Assembly: GCA_038230775.1 (NCBI GenBank)
Contig: JBBRMQ010000110.1
Span: forward strand, 1-13,281
DNA from: JBBRMQ01 sp038230775
GTDB lineage: Bacteria > Acidobacteriota > Thermoanaerobaculia > Gp7-AA8
Reading direction: 5' to 3'
DNA: 13,281 nt
The translations under genes and the position numbers were made by a program. Shown here piece after piece: positions 6,473-13,018 of the stretch (position 1 is the first letter of the stretch; each line of letters starts with the position of its first letter). A model generated the notes under the pieces. That model ran no database searches. It worked only from the letters and a program-made list of their open reading frames with translations, and was not told the DNA's origin.

Positions 6473-7048
6473 ATGGCGCTCGACATCGCCGCGCTTCTTC
6501 AGGAGACCGGCGCTCTGCTCACCGGGCACTTCCGGCTTTCATCGGGACTGCACAGCCCGAACTACGTGCAGTGCGCGCTGCTGCTCGAACATCCACGGAA
6601 CGCGAAAGCGATCGGACAGGCGCTCGCGGAAGCAATCGCGACGCACCCTTCGAAAATCGTTTCGCCGGCGTTAGGCGGCGTGATCATCGGATACACGGTC
6701 GCGGAAGCGTTCCACGTTCCGTTCGTCTTCACGGAGCGAAAAGAGGGGCAGATGACGCTGCGTCGCGGATTCAAGATCGAGCGCGATGAGCCGGTGATCC
6801 TCGTCGAGGACGTCGTCACGACCGGCAAGTCGACGCGCGAGACCGCCGCCGTCATCGAACAGCTGGGTGGCAAAGTGATCGGCTTCGCGTCGATCCTCAA
6901 CCGCAGCGGCAAGACCAATCCGTTCGATGCCGCATACGCCTCGCTTCTGTCGCTCGGCCTTGAAACGTTCGAGGAGAGCGCGTGCTCCCTCTGCAAGCGC
7001 GGCGTTCCGATCGATTCGCCCGGGAGCCGCCATGCCTCACGAGGTTAA
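6473..7048 (+). CDS. pyrE: Orotate phosphoribosyltransferase
   Basis: 191 residues. It converts orotate and PRPP to OMP in de novo pyrimidine synthesis. FRLSSGLHSPNYVQCALLL (20-38) is the usual N-terminal substrate region; TERKEGQMTLRRGF (87-100) is the flexible catalytic loop; VEDVVTTGKS (111-120) is the PRPP-binding motif. The C-terminus CSLCKRGVPIDSPGSR fits the long PyrE class. The frame stays open back to a TTG at 6431, but the ATG at 6473 fits the conserved start and avoids overlapping the yqeY start. No Shine-Dalgarno precedes it; with the -10-like TATTCT ending 8 bases upstream, the mRNA may be leaderless. The 3' end overlaps the biotin carrier gene by 17 bases, although the products share no pathway. 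Confidence 0.93.
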   Translation: MALDIAALLQETGALLTGHFRLSSGLHSPNYVQCALLLEHPRNAKAIGQALAEAIATHPSKIVSPALGGVIIGYTVAEAFHVPFVFTERKEGQMTLRRGFKIERDEPVILVEDVVTTGKSTRETAAVIEQLGGKVIGFASILNRSGKTNPFDAAYASLLSLGLETFEESACSLCKRGVPIDSPGSRHASRG

Positions 7049-7418
7049 GCTCGTCGCTACGCGCGGCAATACCGCCGAGCTGCTGATCGACGGCCGCACG
7101 GTCGTCGTGCCATTCATCGTCAATGGGAGCGAGGTCAGCTTCGTCTTCGACGGCGAGATGTACATCATCGAGGCCGGCACCAAGCGTCGCAAGACGAAGC
7201 AGCGCGATCACTCGATGAGCGCCCCGATGCCCGGCGTCGTCACGAAGATCCTCGTCGAGCCCAAGCAGCAAGTGACCAAGGGAACGCCACTCATCATCCT
7301 CGAAGCGATGAAGATGGAGCATCAGATCCTCGCCTCGCGCGATGGCACCGTTGTCGCCATCCGATGCCGCGAGGGGGAATTGGTACAGCCAGGGAATGAC
7401 TTGATTGAGCTGACATGA
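7032..7418 (+). CDS. Biotin carboxyl carrier protein (biotinyl domain)
   Basis: 128 residues. The C-terminal half is a biotinyl/lipoyl domain: SAPMPGVVTKILV (63-75), then EAMKMEH (91-97) with Lys94 as the biotin attachment site, and a closing G...V.PG.DLIEL strand. The N-terminal ~60 residues form a beta-rich segment like the one before the biotinyl domain in acyl-CoA carboxylase alpha subunits. It would carry CO2 between a biotin carboxylase and a carboxyltransferase. It overlaps HMG-CoA lyase by an ATGA junction, so a role in methylcrotonyl-CoA carboxylase (leucine breakdown) is the best inference; propionyl-CoA, pyruvate or oxaloacetate systems remain possible. The partner subunits are not in the window. 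The ATG at 7032 lies inside the end of pyrE. Confidence 0.88.
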   Translation: MPHEVKLVATRGNTAELLIDGRTVVVPFIVNGSEVSFVFDGEMYIIEAGTKRRKTKQRDHSMSAPMPGVVTKILVEPKQQVTKGTPLIILEAMKMEHQILASRDGTVVAIRCREGELVQPGNDLIELT

Positions 7419-8353
7419 GAATCCCGGTCGAGAGCGTGAAGATCGTCGAAGTCGGCGCCCGTGATGGCCTGCAGAACGAGAAGGTGACGATTCCGACCGA
7501 CGCGAAGGTCGAGTTCATCACCGCGCTCGCCGACACCGGATTGCGCGTGATCGAGGCCGGCGCGTTCGTCAGCCCGAAGTGGGTGCCGCAGATGGCCGAC
7601 ACAGCGGAGGTGTACGCGAATATCCCGAAGGATCCGGGGGTCGAGTTCCCGGTGCTCGTCCCGAACATGAAGGGGCTCGATCGCGCCATCGAGGCCGGCG
7701 TGAAGTCCATCGCGATCTTCACCGCCGCTTCCGACACATTCAATAAGCGCAACATCAACATGACGATCGACGAGTCTTTCGAGAGCTACGCGCCGCTCGC
7801 CGCCCGCGCTCACAGCGAGAAGATGCGCATCCGCGGCTATGTCTCGACCGGATTCGGTTGCCCGTACGAGGGCGACGTTCCGCCCGAGAAAGTCCTCGAA
7901 GTCTCCGCGCGCCTCCTCGACCTCGGCTGCTACGAAGTCTCGGTCGGCGACACGATCGGCGTCGGCACACCGATGCAGGCGCAGGGCGTGATCGGAATGC
8001 TGCTTCAGGTGATTCCGTCGTCGAAGCTGGCGATGCACTTCCACGACACGCGAGGAACCGCGCTCGCGAATACGCTTGCCGCGCTGGAGATGGGGATCGC
8101 CACCTTCGATGCGTCCGCGGGTGGGTTGGGCGGCTGCCCGTACGCGCCCGGCGCGTCCGGCAACCTGGCGACCGAGGATCTCGTGTACATGCTGGAGAGG
8201 ATGGGGATCGACACGGGCGTAAACCTCGATCGCCTCGTCGCCGCCTCCTCCATCGTCGGGCCGTACCTCGATCATCCGCTGCCGGGAAAATATCTGCAGG
8301 CGTGCACGCGGGCGGCGAAGAGCGTGGCCGCGGGCAGCGCGGCGGTACAATGA
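7415..8353 (+). CDS. Hydroxymethylglutaryl-CoA lyase
   Basis: 312 residues, a TIM-barrel lyase that splits HMG-CoA into acetyl-CoA and acetoacetate, the last step of leucine degradation. VEVGARDGLQNE (11-22) holds Arg16 and Asp17; HFHDTRG (208-214) gives the two metal-binding histidines; GGLGGCPYAPGASGN (237-250 region) holds catalytic Cys241 and metal ligand Asn250, nine residues apart as in the human enzyme. SVGDTIGVGTP (176-186) is another family signature. All key residues are present, so it should be active. Its ATG overlaps the biotin carrier stop (ATGA), so translation is probably coupled. The symbol mvaB or hmgL would fit, but naming varies between organisms. Confidence 0.94.
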   Translation: MRIPVESVKIVEVGARDGLQNEKVTIPTDAKVEFITALADTGLRVIEAGAFVSPKWVPQMADTAEVYANIPKDPGVEFPVLVPNMKGLDRAIEAGVKSIAIFTAASDTFNKRNINMTIDESFESYAPLAARAHSEKMRIRGYVSTGFGCPYEGDVPPEKVLEVSARLLDLGCYEVSVGDTIGVGTPMQAQGVIGMLLQVIPSSKLAMHFHDTRGTALANTLAALEMGIATFDASAGGLGGCPYAPGASGNLATEDLVYMLERMGIDTGVNLDRLVAASSIVGPYLDHPLPGKYLQACTRAAKSVAAGSAAVQ

Positions 8354-8354
8354 G

Positions 8355-8420
8355 GCGGGTAGCAGGTCGCGGGTAGCGGGTCGGAGAGCCGACCAGCGAC
8401 CTCCGACCGGCGACCGGCCA
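8355..8420 (+). repeat. Short tandem and inverted repeats in the gap after HMG-CoA lyase
   Basis: Two 14-bp units, GCGGGTAGCAGGTC (8355-8368) and GCGGGTAGCGGGTC (8369-8382), differ at one base. GGTCGG (8379-8384) pairs with CCGACC (8389-8394) around an AGAG loop, and GGTCGGAG (8379-8386) pairs alternatively with CTCCGACC (8401-8408). The rest (8396-8418) repeats GCGACC and GACCGG words. The element fills nearly the whole gap between HMG-CoA lyase and the thioesterase. Confidence 0.65.
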
Positions 8421-8424
8421 TTGA

Positions 8425-8856
8425 ATGCGCGGACAAGCCGAGTGGAAGAGTGGGTGGCTCGTCGTCCCCTGGCAAGTCATCTTCCGCGACGTCGACGCGT
8501 TCGGCCACGTCAACAACGCGGTCTATCTCTCCTACTTTGAGTGGGCTCGCGCGCTACTCTGGTTTGCGCTGACCGGCGGCTCGCTTCCGACCGACATCGG
8601 TTTCATCGTGGCGCGCGCGGAGGTCGACTTCATCCTGCAGATCGGCATGGATCCCATCGACATCTGTGTACGCATCGGCGAGATGCGCACGACGTCATTC
8701 GAGACGCTTTACGAGATCCGCAAGGGCAATGGCCTACAGGTTGCTGCCACTGGAAAAGTGGTGGTTGTCCTCTTCGACTGGAAAACACAATCGAAAACAC
8801 CGATCAGCGATGAATTGCGCCGCAAAGTCCGTCTGTTACAGGAAGGAGCGGAGTAG
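8425..8856 (+). CDS. Hot-dog fold acyl-CoA thioesterase (4HBT/YbgC-like)
   Basis: 143 residues, the usual length for a single hot-dog domain. The segment FRDVDAFGHVNNAVYLSYFEWAR (20-42) is the 4-hydroxybenzoyl-CoA thioesterase signature, with the acidic catalytic candidates Asp22/Asp24 and His28. The central GFIVARAEVDFI strand and the later ETLYEI and GKVVVVLFDW strands complete the fold. It would hydrolyse an acyl-CoA in the cytosol; the substrate cannot be told, and an acyl-carrier-protein substrate is possible. No Shine-Dalgarno is seen before the ATG at 8425, which directly follows the repeat-filled gap. The stop is 5 bases before the next gene, so these two are probably one transcript. 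Confidence 0.86.
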   Translation: MRGQAEWKSGWLVVPWQVIFRDVDAFGHVNNAVYLSYFEWARALLWFALTGGSLPTDIGFIVARAEVDFILQIGMDPIDICVRIGEMRTTSFETLYEIRKGNGLQVAATGKVVVVLFDWKTQSKTPISDELRRKVRLLQEGAE

Positions 8857-8861
8857 CAACC

Positions 8862-9716
8862 ATGCAATCCGGACGAGTGCTCACTCACCCCGCGCTGGCG
8901 CGCCGACGTTTCGTAGAACTGGCAGGACTGCCCGATCCGCAGGTCGATCTCGTCGAGGCATCTCTGGTCATCGCGCTCGAGGATCAGCCGGGCCTGGCGA
9001 TCGACGATTACCTCCGCCGGGTGAACGACTGGACCCATGCCATTCAACAACGCGTCGTGGGATCGCGCGATGTCGAGCGCATCGTCGAGTCGATCAACCG
9101 GCTGCTCTTCGATGAGGAAGGCTTCCACGGCGAGGACGAGGATTACTACGATCCGCGCAGCGCGCTGGTCAGCGAGATGATCGACAAGCACGCCGGCCTT
9201 CCCATCACGCTATCGATTCTCTATCTCGAGATTTCGCGCCGGATGGGCATGGACGCGACGGGCGTCTCGTTGCCCGGCAGGTTTCTCGTCAAGTTCAGCG
9301 GAGAGTTCGGCCAGATCATCGTCGATCCGTTCGACGGCGGCCGCGTGCTGACGACGATCGAGATCCAGAAGCTCCTCGACAGCGTCTACGGCGGCGGCGT
9401 CAAACTGCGCGAGCATCATCTTCGGTCGTTTTCGGCTAGAGAGATTCTCGCCCGAGAGCTGGCACATCTGAAATCCGCCTATCTGGCCCGGCATGACCTG
9501 CCGCGTGCCGCCGCGTCGAGCGACCGACTGCTGATTCTCGACGAGAACGATCCGTACGAACTGCGCGACCGTGCCGCCATCGCCGCACAGATGCATGCCT
9601 ACCACGCGGCGATCGAGTGCTTCGAGCGGTATCTTGCGCTCATGCCGCACGCTGACGACCATGCGCGCATCCGCGAGCAGATCGCGTACTTGCGGGCGTG
9701 GTTCCAGCAGAATTGA
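8862..9716 (+). CDS. SirB1-family (transglutaminase-like) protein with C-terminal TPR
   Basis: 284 residues. YYDPRSALVSEMIDKHAGLP (95-114), ITLSILYLEISRRMGM (115-130), GVSLPGRFLVKF (134-145) and IIVDPFDGGR (152-161) follow the SirB1/transglutaminase-like pattern. About 195-284 is a helical, TPR-like tail with LILDENDPYELRDRA and ALMPHADDHARIREQI. Family members often read PGHF where this one has PGRF (Arg140), so the histidine that would match the transglutaminase catalytic His is absent; Asp155 is kept. It is therefore probably a binding or scaffold protein. No export signal is seen. GGAAGGAG and GGAG lie just upstream, and the start is 5 bases after the thioesterase stop. The cellular role of the family is not well known. 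Confidence 0.8.
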   Translation: MQSGRVLTHPALARRRFVELAGLPDPQVDLVEASLVIALEDQPGLAIDDYLRRVNDWTHAIQQRVVGSRDVERIVESINRLLFDEEGFHGEDEDYYDPRSALVSEMIDKHAGLPITLSILYLEISRRMGMDATGVSLPGRFLVKFSGEFGQIIVDPFDGGRVLTTIEIQKLLDSVYGGGVKLREHHLRSFSAREILARELAHLKSAYLARHDLPRAAASSDRLLILDENDPYELRDRAAIAAQMHAYHAAIECFERYLALMPHADDHARIREQIAYLRAWFQQN

Positions 9717-9741
9717 CTCTGCTACACTCGCGGCAAAGCGC

Positions 9742-10428
9742 GTGATTACCGGCTTCAACACCGACATCAAGCACAACGACAAGGTCTATCACATCCAGAC
9801 CGAAGACAAAGGTCTGCACAATCCTTACATCGAGTCGCTGATCTACGTCGGTGGCGAGATTCTGGCCTCGAAGAAGACGTCCTACGCCGACCAGGCGAAG
9901 ACCGGCGTCGACGAGAAGTGGATCGGCAGCCTCATGGAGCAACAGCACCGCACCATGATCGCGGCAATCAAGCGGGGGCGCTTCGACGGGCCAGCCGACG
10001 TCACGAAGATGACCGGAAAGATCCCGAAGGTGCAGCCGCCTCCCGCCGCCCCAACGTCCGTCGTCGATGACAAGACACTCGACCAGGTGATCCTCGATTA
10101 CCTGGCTTCTGAAGCGGAGAGCGAGCACCTGGAGTTGTCGCTGTTGAACGAAGCCGACTTTTACGCGGGCTCGCCGGTCGAAGTCCGGGTCGCCGCGCGG
10201 AAGAGCCTCTCGCAGAATCCGATCGCCGCTGCGGCCATCGAAGTGAAGCTGATCTCCACGATCGAGCCACCGCAGGTCATCTTCAAGGGCAAGACCGCAG
10301 CCGATGGCACCTCCGTCATTCGCTGCACCATCCCGGCGTTCAGCGAAGGCACGGCCGCCATCATCATCTCCGCCTCGAGCGACATCGGAGCTGATGAGAT
10401 CAAGCAGCTGGTGAAGAAGAAAAAGTAA
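9742..10428 (+). CDS. Conserved protein of unknown function with N-terminal KHNDKVYHIQTEDKG motif
   Basis: 228 residues from a GTG start. The N-terminal ~75 residues (ITGFNTDIKHNDKVYHIQTE, then DKGLHNPYIESLIYVGGEIL) look like a small conserved domain that I associate with Acidobacteria-type hypothetical proteins. A proline-rich linker (about 96-110) leads to an acidic segment and a C-terminal beta-rich part (about 145-220; AGSPVEVRVAARK and later GTAAIIISASS) that resembles an Ig/macroglobulin-like sandwich, ending in a lysine tail. No signal peptide or catalytic motif is seen. The frame is open back to 9571, but that part is shadow of the preceding gene; GTG at 9742 restores the conserved start. 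TGCTACACT (9720-9728) is an extended -10-like box 13 bases upstream, so the gene may have its own short-leader promoter. Function not recognised. Confidence 0.8.
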   Translation: MITGFNTDIKHNDKVYHIQTEDKGLHNPYIESLIYVGGEILASKKTSYADQAKTGVDEKWIGSLMEQQHRTMIAAIKRGRFDGPADVTKMTGKIPKVQPPPAAPTSVVDDKTLDQVILDYLASEAESEHLELSLLNEADFYAGSPVEVRVAARKSLSQNPIAAAAIEVKLISTIEPPQVIFKGKTAADGTSVIRCTIPAFSEGTAAIIISASSDIGADEIKQLVKKKK

Positions 10429-10445
10429 GAGGGGGAAGGCCGTAG

Positions 10446-10518
10446 CGCGAGTAGAACGAACACTCGCGAGAACATGGATCGGTCTACCGGTCTTACCTCC
10501 TTACCGGCCTTACTCTCT
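10446..10518 (+). repeat. Small inverted repeat and imperfect 17-bp tandem repeat in an intergenic gap
   Basis: In the 133-base gap 10429-10561, CGCGAGT (10446-10452) pairs exactly with ACTCGCG (10462-10468) across a 9-base loop, without a T-run. TACCGGTCTTACCTCCT (10485-10501) is followed by TACCGGCCTTACTCTCT (10502-10518), with four mismatches. No clear promoter was found here. Confidence 0.45.
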
Positions 10519-10561
10519 CTGCTGACGCTTGGCTTCACCCCTGCATTCAGCCTCCTCGCCG

Positions 10562-12994
10562 ATGCACCGCTCTCGTCTGTATCAGTCGTTGTCGATCCTC
10601 GCCGGTCTCGTGATCATCACGTACCTGCTGATCAGCCTCTACTTACCGTCGGCGCGCTGGCTGATCTTCGGCATCGAGAAGAGGACCGGGCGCGTCCGCA
10701 TGGTCGAGCAGCGGGTCACCTTCCTCCCGCCCTACGAGTACTACCGGCTGAAATTCGAGAAGCGCGACGGCTTCGCCCAGCGCGACGACTTCGTGCAGGT
10801 CAACTCGAAAGACGGAGTGCCGGTCAAACTGCAGTACCGGCTGCGATTCGGGCTCTCGGGCGACACGATCCCGGACGCGGGTCGCGTCGTGAGCCAGGGA
10901 TGGAACTCCTGGACCCGTGCGCGTGTCGCGGAAGCGGTGGCCGCGGTCGCATCGCAGATTCCGATCGAAGATCTGCTCTCGCCAACCTCGAACTTCAATG
11001 CGCAACGCGATCCGCTCCGCCAGGCCGTCGCGCGCCACCTGGGCGAGACCGGCCTGAAAGTCACCGCCTTCGAGATTGCACGCTTCGAGGTCGATCGCCA
11101 GGCGCTGCTCAACGTCAAACGTGCCGAGCTGCGGCGCGATGCGCGCAGCGCGCCGACGCGCGTCGTCGTCTTCGCAGTTGACGGAGCGGATTGGGAGCTC
11201 TTGTCGGAGTTGTCGAACGACGATCGCATCCCGAACATCAAGGCGCTCACGCAGGGCGGCACCTCCGGTTCCACCCAGACGATTCAACCGACGATCTCCC
11301 CGATGCTCTGGACCACCGTTGCGACCGGTCTCACTCCTGACCGCCACGGCGTTCTCGATTTCAACGACTTTGGACAGCACGCGCCCGTCGACGCGCACAC
11401 ACGCCGTGCTCCTGCTGTGTGGGACATCGCCGACGCCTTTGGACGCCCGAGCGAGGTTGTCAACTGGTGGACGGCGTGGCCTCCGTCCGCGAAAGACAGC
11501 GTTTTCTTCGACACGCCGGTGGAGATCGCGCCGGGTGCGATCTATCCGCCCGAGCTCGCAGACCGCGCGCAGTCGCTGGTCGTTCCCGTCGAAACCGTCG
11601 GATACGACCAGGTGCGGCGCTTTCTCAACATCACGCCCGACGAATTCAACGCCAGCATTCACCGGGCATCTCCGACCGACCCGATCAACATCTTCCGCGG
11701 CGTTCTCGCGAAAACATGGAGCGATCATCGCGTCGCGCTCAATCTCTACAACGACGCGAAACAGCATGGCCGCGATCCGGCGCTGACGATGATCGCGTAC
11801 GACGGGACGGACGCCGTCAATCACCTGTTCGCGCCGTTTCACCCGCCGTATCGCGAGGGAATCAGTCAGGACGAGTACCGGAAGTACTGGCCAACTGTCG
11901 CGACCTACTACTCCGAAGTCGACCGCCTGATCGGCGAATGGATGAATATTCTGCCGCGTGACACGACCGTCATGATCGTCTCCGCGAACGGCTTTCGTTG
12001 GGGCAAGACGCGCCCGCGCGAGGCCCCGGCCGGCAACGCGACGCTCTCCGATCATCGCAATCCGGGTATGTTCATCGCGTACGGGCCGCATGTCGCTCCC
12101 TCGCGCGCGTCACACGCGATGTCGATCTACGACGTGGCGCCGACGATCCTTGCGCTCCTCGGTCTCCCGCAATCGATGGAGATGCCCGGCCACGTCGCCA
12201 CCTGGGCCTTCCGCGATGTGCAGCCAATTGCCTCGGTCCGCGTCGTCAGTTACGGCGAATTTGTCGGCGACCGGCCGCTCGCGGCGCTGGCGCGTCCCGA
12301 TCCGAAGATCTACCAGTCGGCCTTGCAGTCCGTCGGGCACCTCAACGATCCGAGCAGGAATCTCACGCCGGTCCTCGAGGAGCAGGATCAGCCCGCGCAA
12401 ACTGCGGCGGCCCTGCCACCGGAAAAGTGGGGCACCTATGCGTACTACAACAACCTCGGCGTCAATCTCCGCGCGAAGGGCAAACTCAAGGAAGCGGCCG
12501 AGGCATTTCAGCAGGCGATCGGGCTCAATCCGGGACGACCGACGCCGTATCTCAACCTCGCGATGACGCTGTTCGATCGCCAGCAGTACACCGACGCGGA
12601 GGAGACTTTCTTCACGGCCGTCGCGAAGGGCCTGCCGAATGCGGAGAGTTACATCGTCGATTTCGCGGCGCTTTACCGCGAACGCTCGATGGTCTCGCGC
12701 GCGATCGCGGTCCTCGGCAAAGGGAAGGAGCTCTTTCCGCAGTCGTACCTGATTGCCGCGAACCTCGGCTCGGCCCTGATGCAGGCCAGCCGTTACACCG
12801 AAGGCGTCTCGGAGCTCGAGCGCGCCCTCGGGCTCCAGCCGTCCTCGACGCTGGTCCTCAACAACCTCGGCGTTTTCTATGCGAAGAAAGAGGACTACGC
12901 CCGGGCGCTCGACTACTGGAATCGCTCGCTCTCGATCCAGGCTCAGCAGCCGCAGATCCGCCAGGCGGCGGACGCGGCGCGCACGCGCCTCTAA
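10562..12994 (+). CDS. Membrane-anchored SPFH-like / alkaline-phosphatase-superfamily / TPR fusion protein
   Basis: 810 residues. A basic N-terminus and one membrane helix (about 10-28) suggest the rest is periplasmic. About 35-195 reads like an SPFH/band-7 domain: DDFVQVNSKDGVPVKLQYRL (75-94), then RARVAEAVAAVASQIPIEDLL (119-139) and GETGLKVTAFEIARFEVD (161-178). About 200-550 is a type I phosphodiesterase-like domain of the alkaline phosphatase superfamily: Asp207 in FAVDGAD, nucleophile candidates Thr244 or Ser246 before PMLWTTVATGLTPDRHGV, Asp417 and His421 in YDGTDAVNH, His498 in SDHRNPGMF. The usual Ser-Asp-His-Gly motif reads SANG (474-477), losing two metal ligands, so catalysis is doubtful. 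About 623-810 holds roughly five TPRs. The ATG at 10562 is preferred over an in-frame TTG at 10529 because MHRSR leads straight into the helix; neither has a good Shine-Dalgarno. Substrate and partners unknown. Confidence 0.85.
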   Translation: MHRSRLYQSLSILAGLVIITYLLISLYLPSARWLIFGIEKRTGRVRMVEQRVTFLPPYEYYRLKFEKRDGFAQRDDFVQVNSKDGVPVKLQYRLRFGLSGDTIPDAGRVVSQGWNSWTRARVAEAVAAVASQIPIEDLLSPTSNFNAQRDPLRQAVARHLGETGLKVTAFEIARFEVDRQALLNVKRAELRRDARSAPTRVVVFAVDGADWELLSELSNDDRIPNIKALTQGGTSGSTQTIQPTISPMLWTTVATGLTPDRHGVLDFNDFGQHAPVDAHTRRAPAVWDIADAFGRPSEVVNWWTAWPPSAKDSVFFDTPVEIAPGAIYPPELADRAQSLVVPVETVGYDQVRRFLNITPDEFNASIHRASPTDPINIFRGVLAKTWSDHRVALNLYNDAKQHGRDPALTMIAYDGTDAVNHLFAPFHPPYREGISQDEYRKYWPTVATYYSEVDRLIGEWMNILPRDTTVMIVSANGFRWGKTRPREAPAGNATLSDHRNPGMFIAYGPHVAPSRASHAMSIYDVAPTILALLGLPQSMEMPGHVATWAFRDVQPIASVRVVSYGEFVGDRPLAALARPDPKIYQSALQSVGHLNDPSRNLTPVLEEQDQPAQTAAALPPEKWGTYAYYNNLGVNLRAKGKLKEAAEAFQQAIGLNPGRPTPYLNLAMTLFDRQQYTDAEETFFTAVAKGLPNAESYIVDFAALYRERSMVSRAIAVLGKGKELFPQSYLIAANLGSALMQASRYTEGVSELERALGLQPSSTLVLNNLGVFYAKKEDYARALDYWNRSLSIQAQQPQIRQAADAARTRL

Positions 12995-13016
12995 CAAGGC
13001 TCTGGACAAGGCTCTG
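12994..13016 (+). repeat. 11-bp direct repeat beside the insertion sequence
   Basis: ACAAGGCTCTG occurs at 12994-13004 and again at 13006-13016, a 12-base period. The first copy starts on the last base of the preceding stop codon; the second ends 2 bases before the transposase stop. It may reflect slippage or a remnant of an earlier insertion; a simple target-site duplication would lie on both sides of the element. Confidence 0.6.
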
Positions 13017-13018
13017 CA

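Noticed and set aside
7322..8350. 342-codon minus-strand open frame opposite HMG-CoA lyase
   Set aside because: Shadow of a strongly conserved enzyme on the plus strand; composition is low-complexity and charged, with no recognisable motif.
9571..9741. Long N-terminal extension of the 228-residue protein overlapping the SirB1-like gene
   Set aside because: The extension is arginine/serine-rich shadow of the SirB1/TPR gene read in another frame; the conserved start is at the GTG at 9742.
10529..10546. Sigma-54-like promoter TGGC-N8-TGC before the fusion gene
   Set aside because: The spacing of GG and GC is right, but the flanking consensus is poor and such matches are frequent in GC-rich DNA; no activator gene or upstream site supports it.
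10643..12091. Long minus-strand open frame opposite the fusion gene
   Set aside because: Arginine-, valine- and aspartate-rich shadow typical of high-GC coding DNA; no domain pattern, and the plus-strand frame has clear domains.
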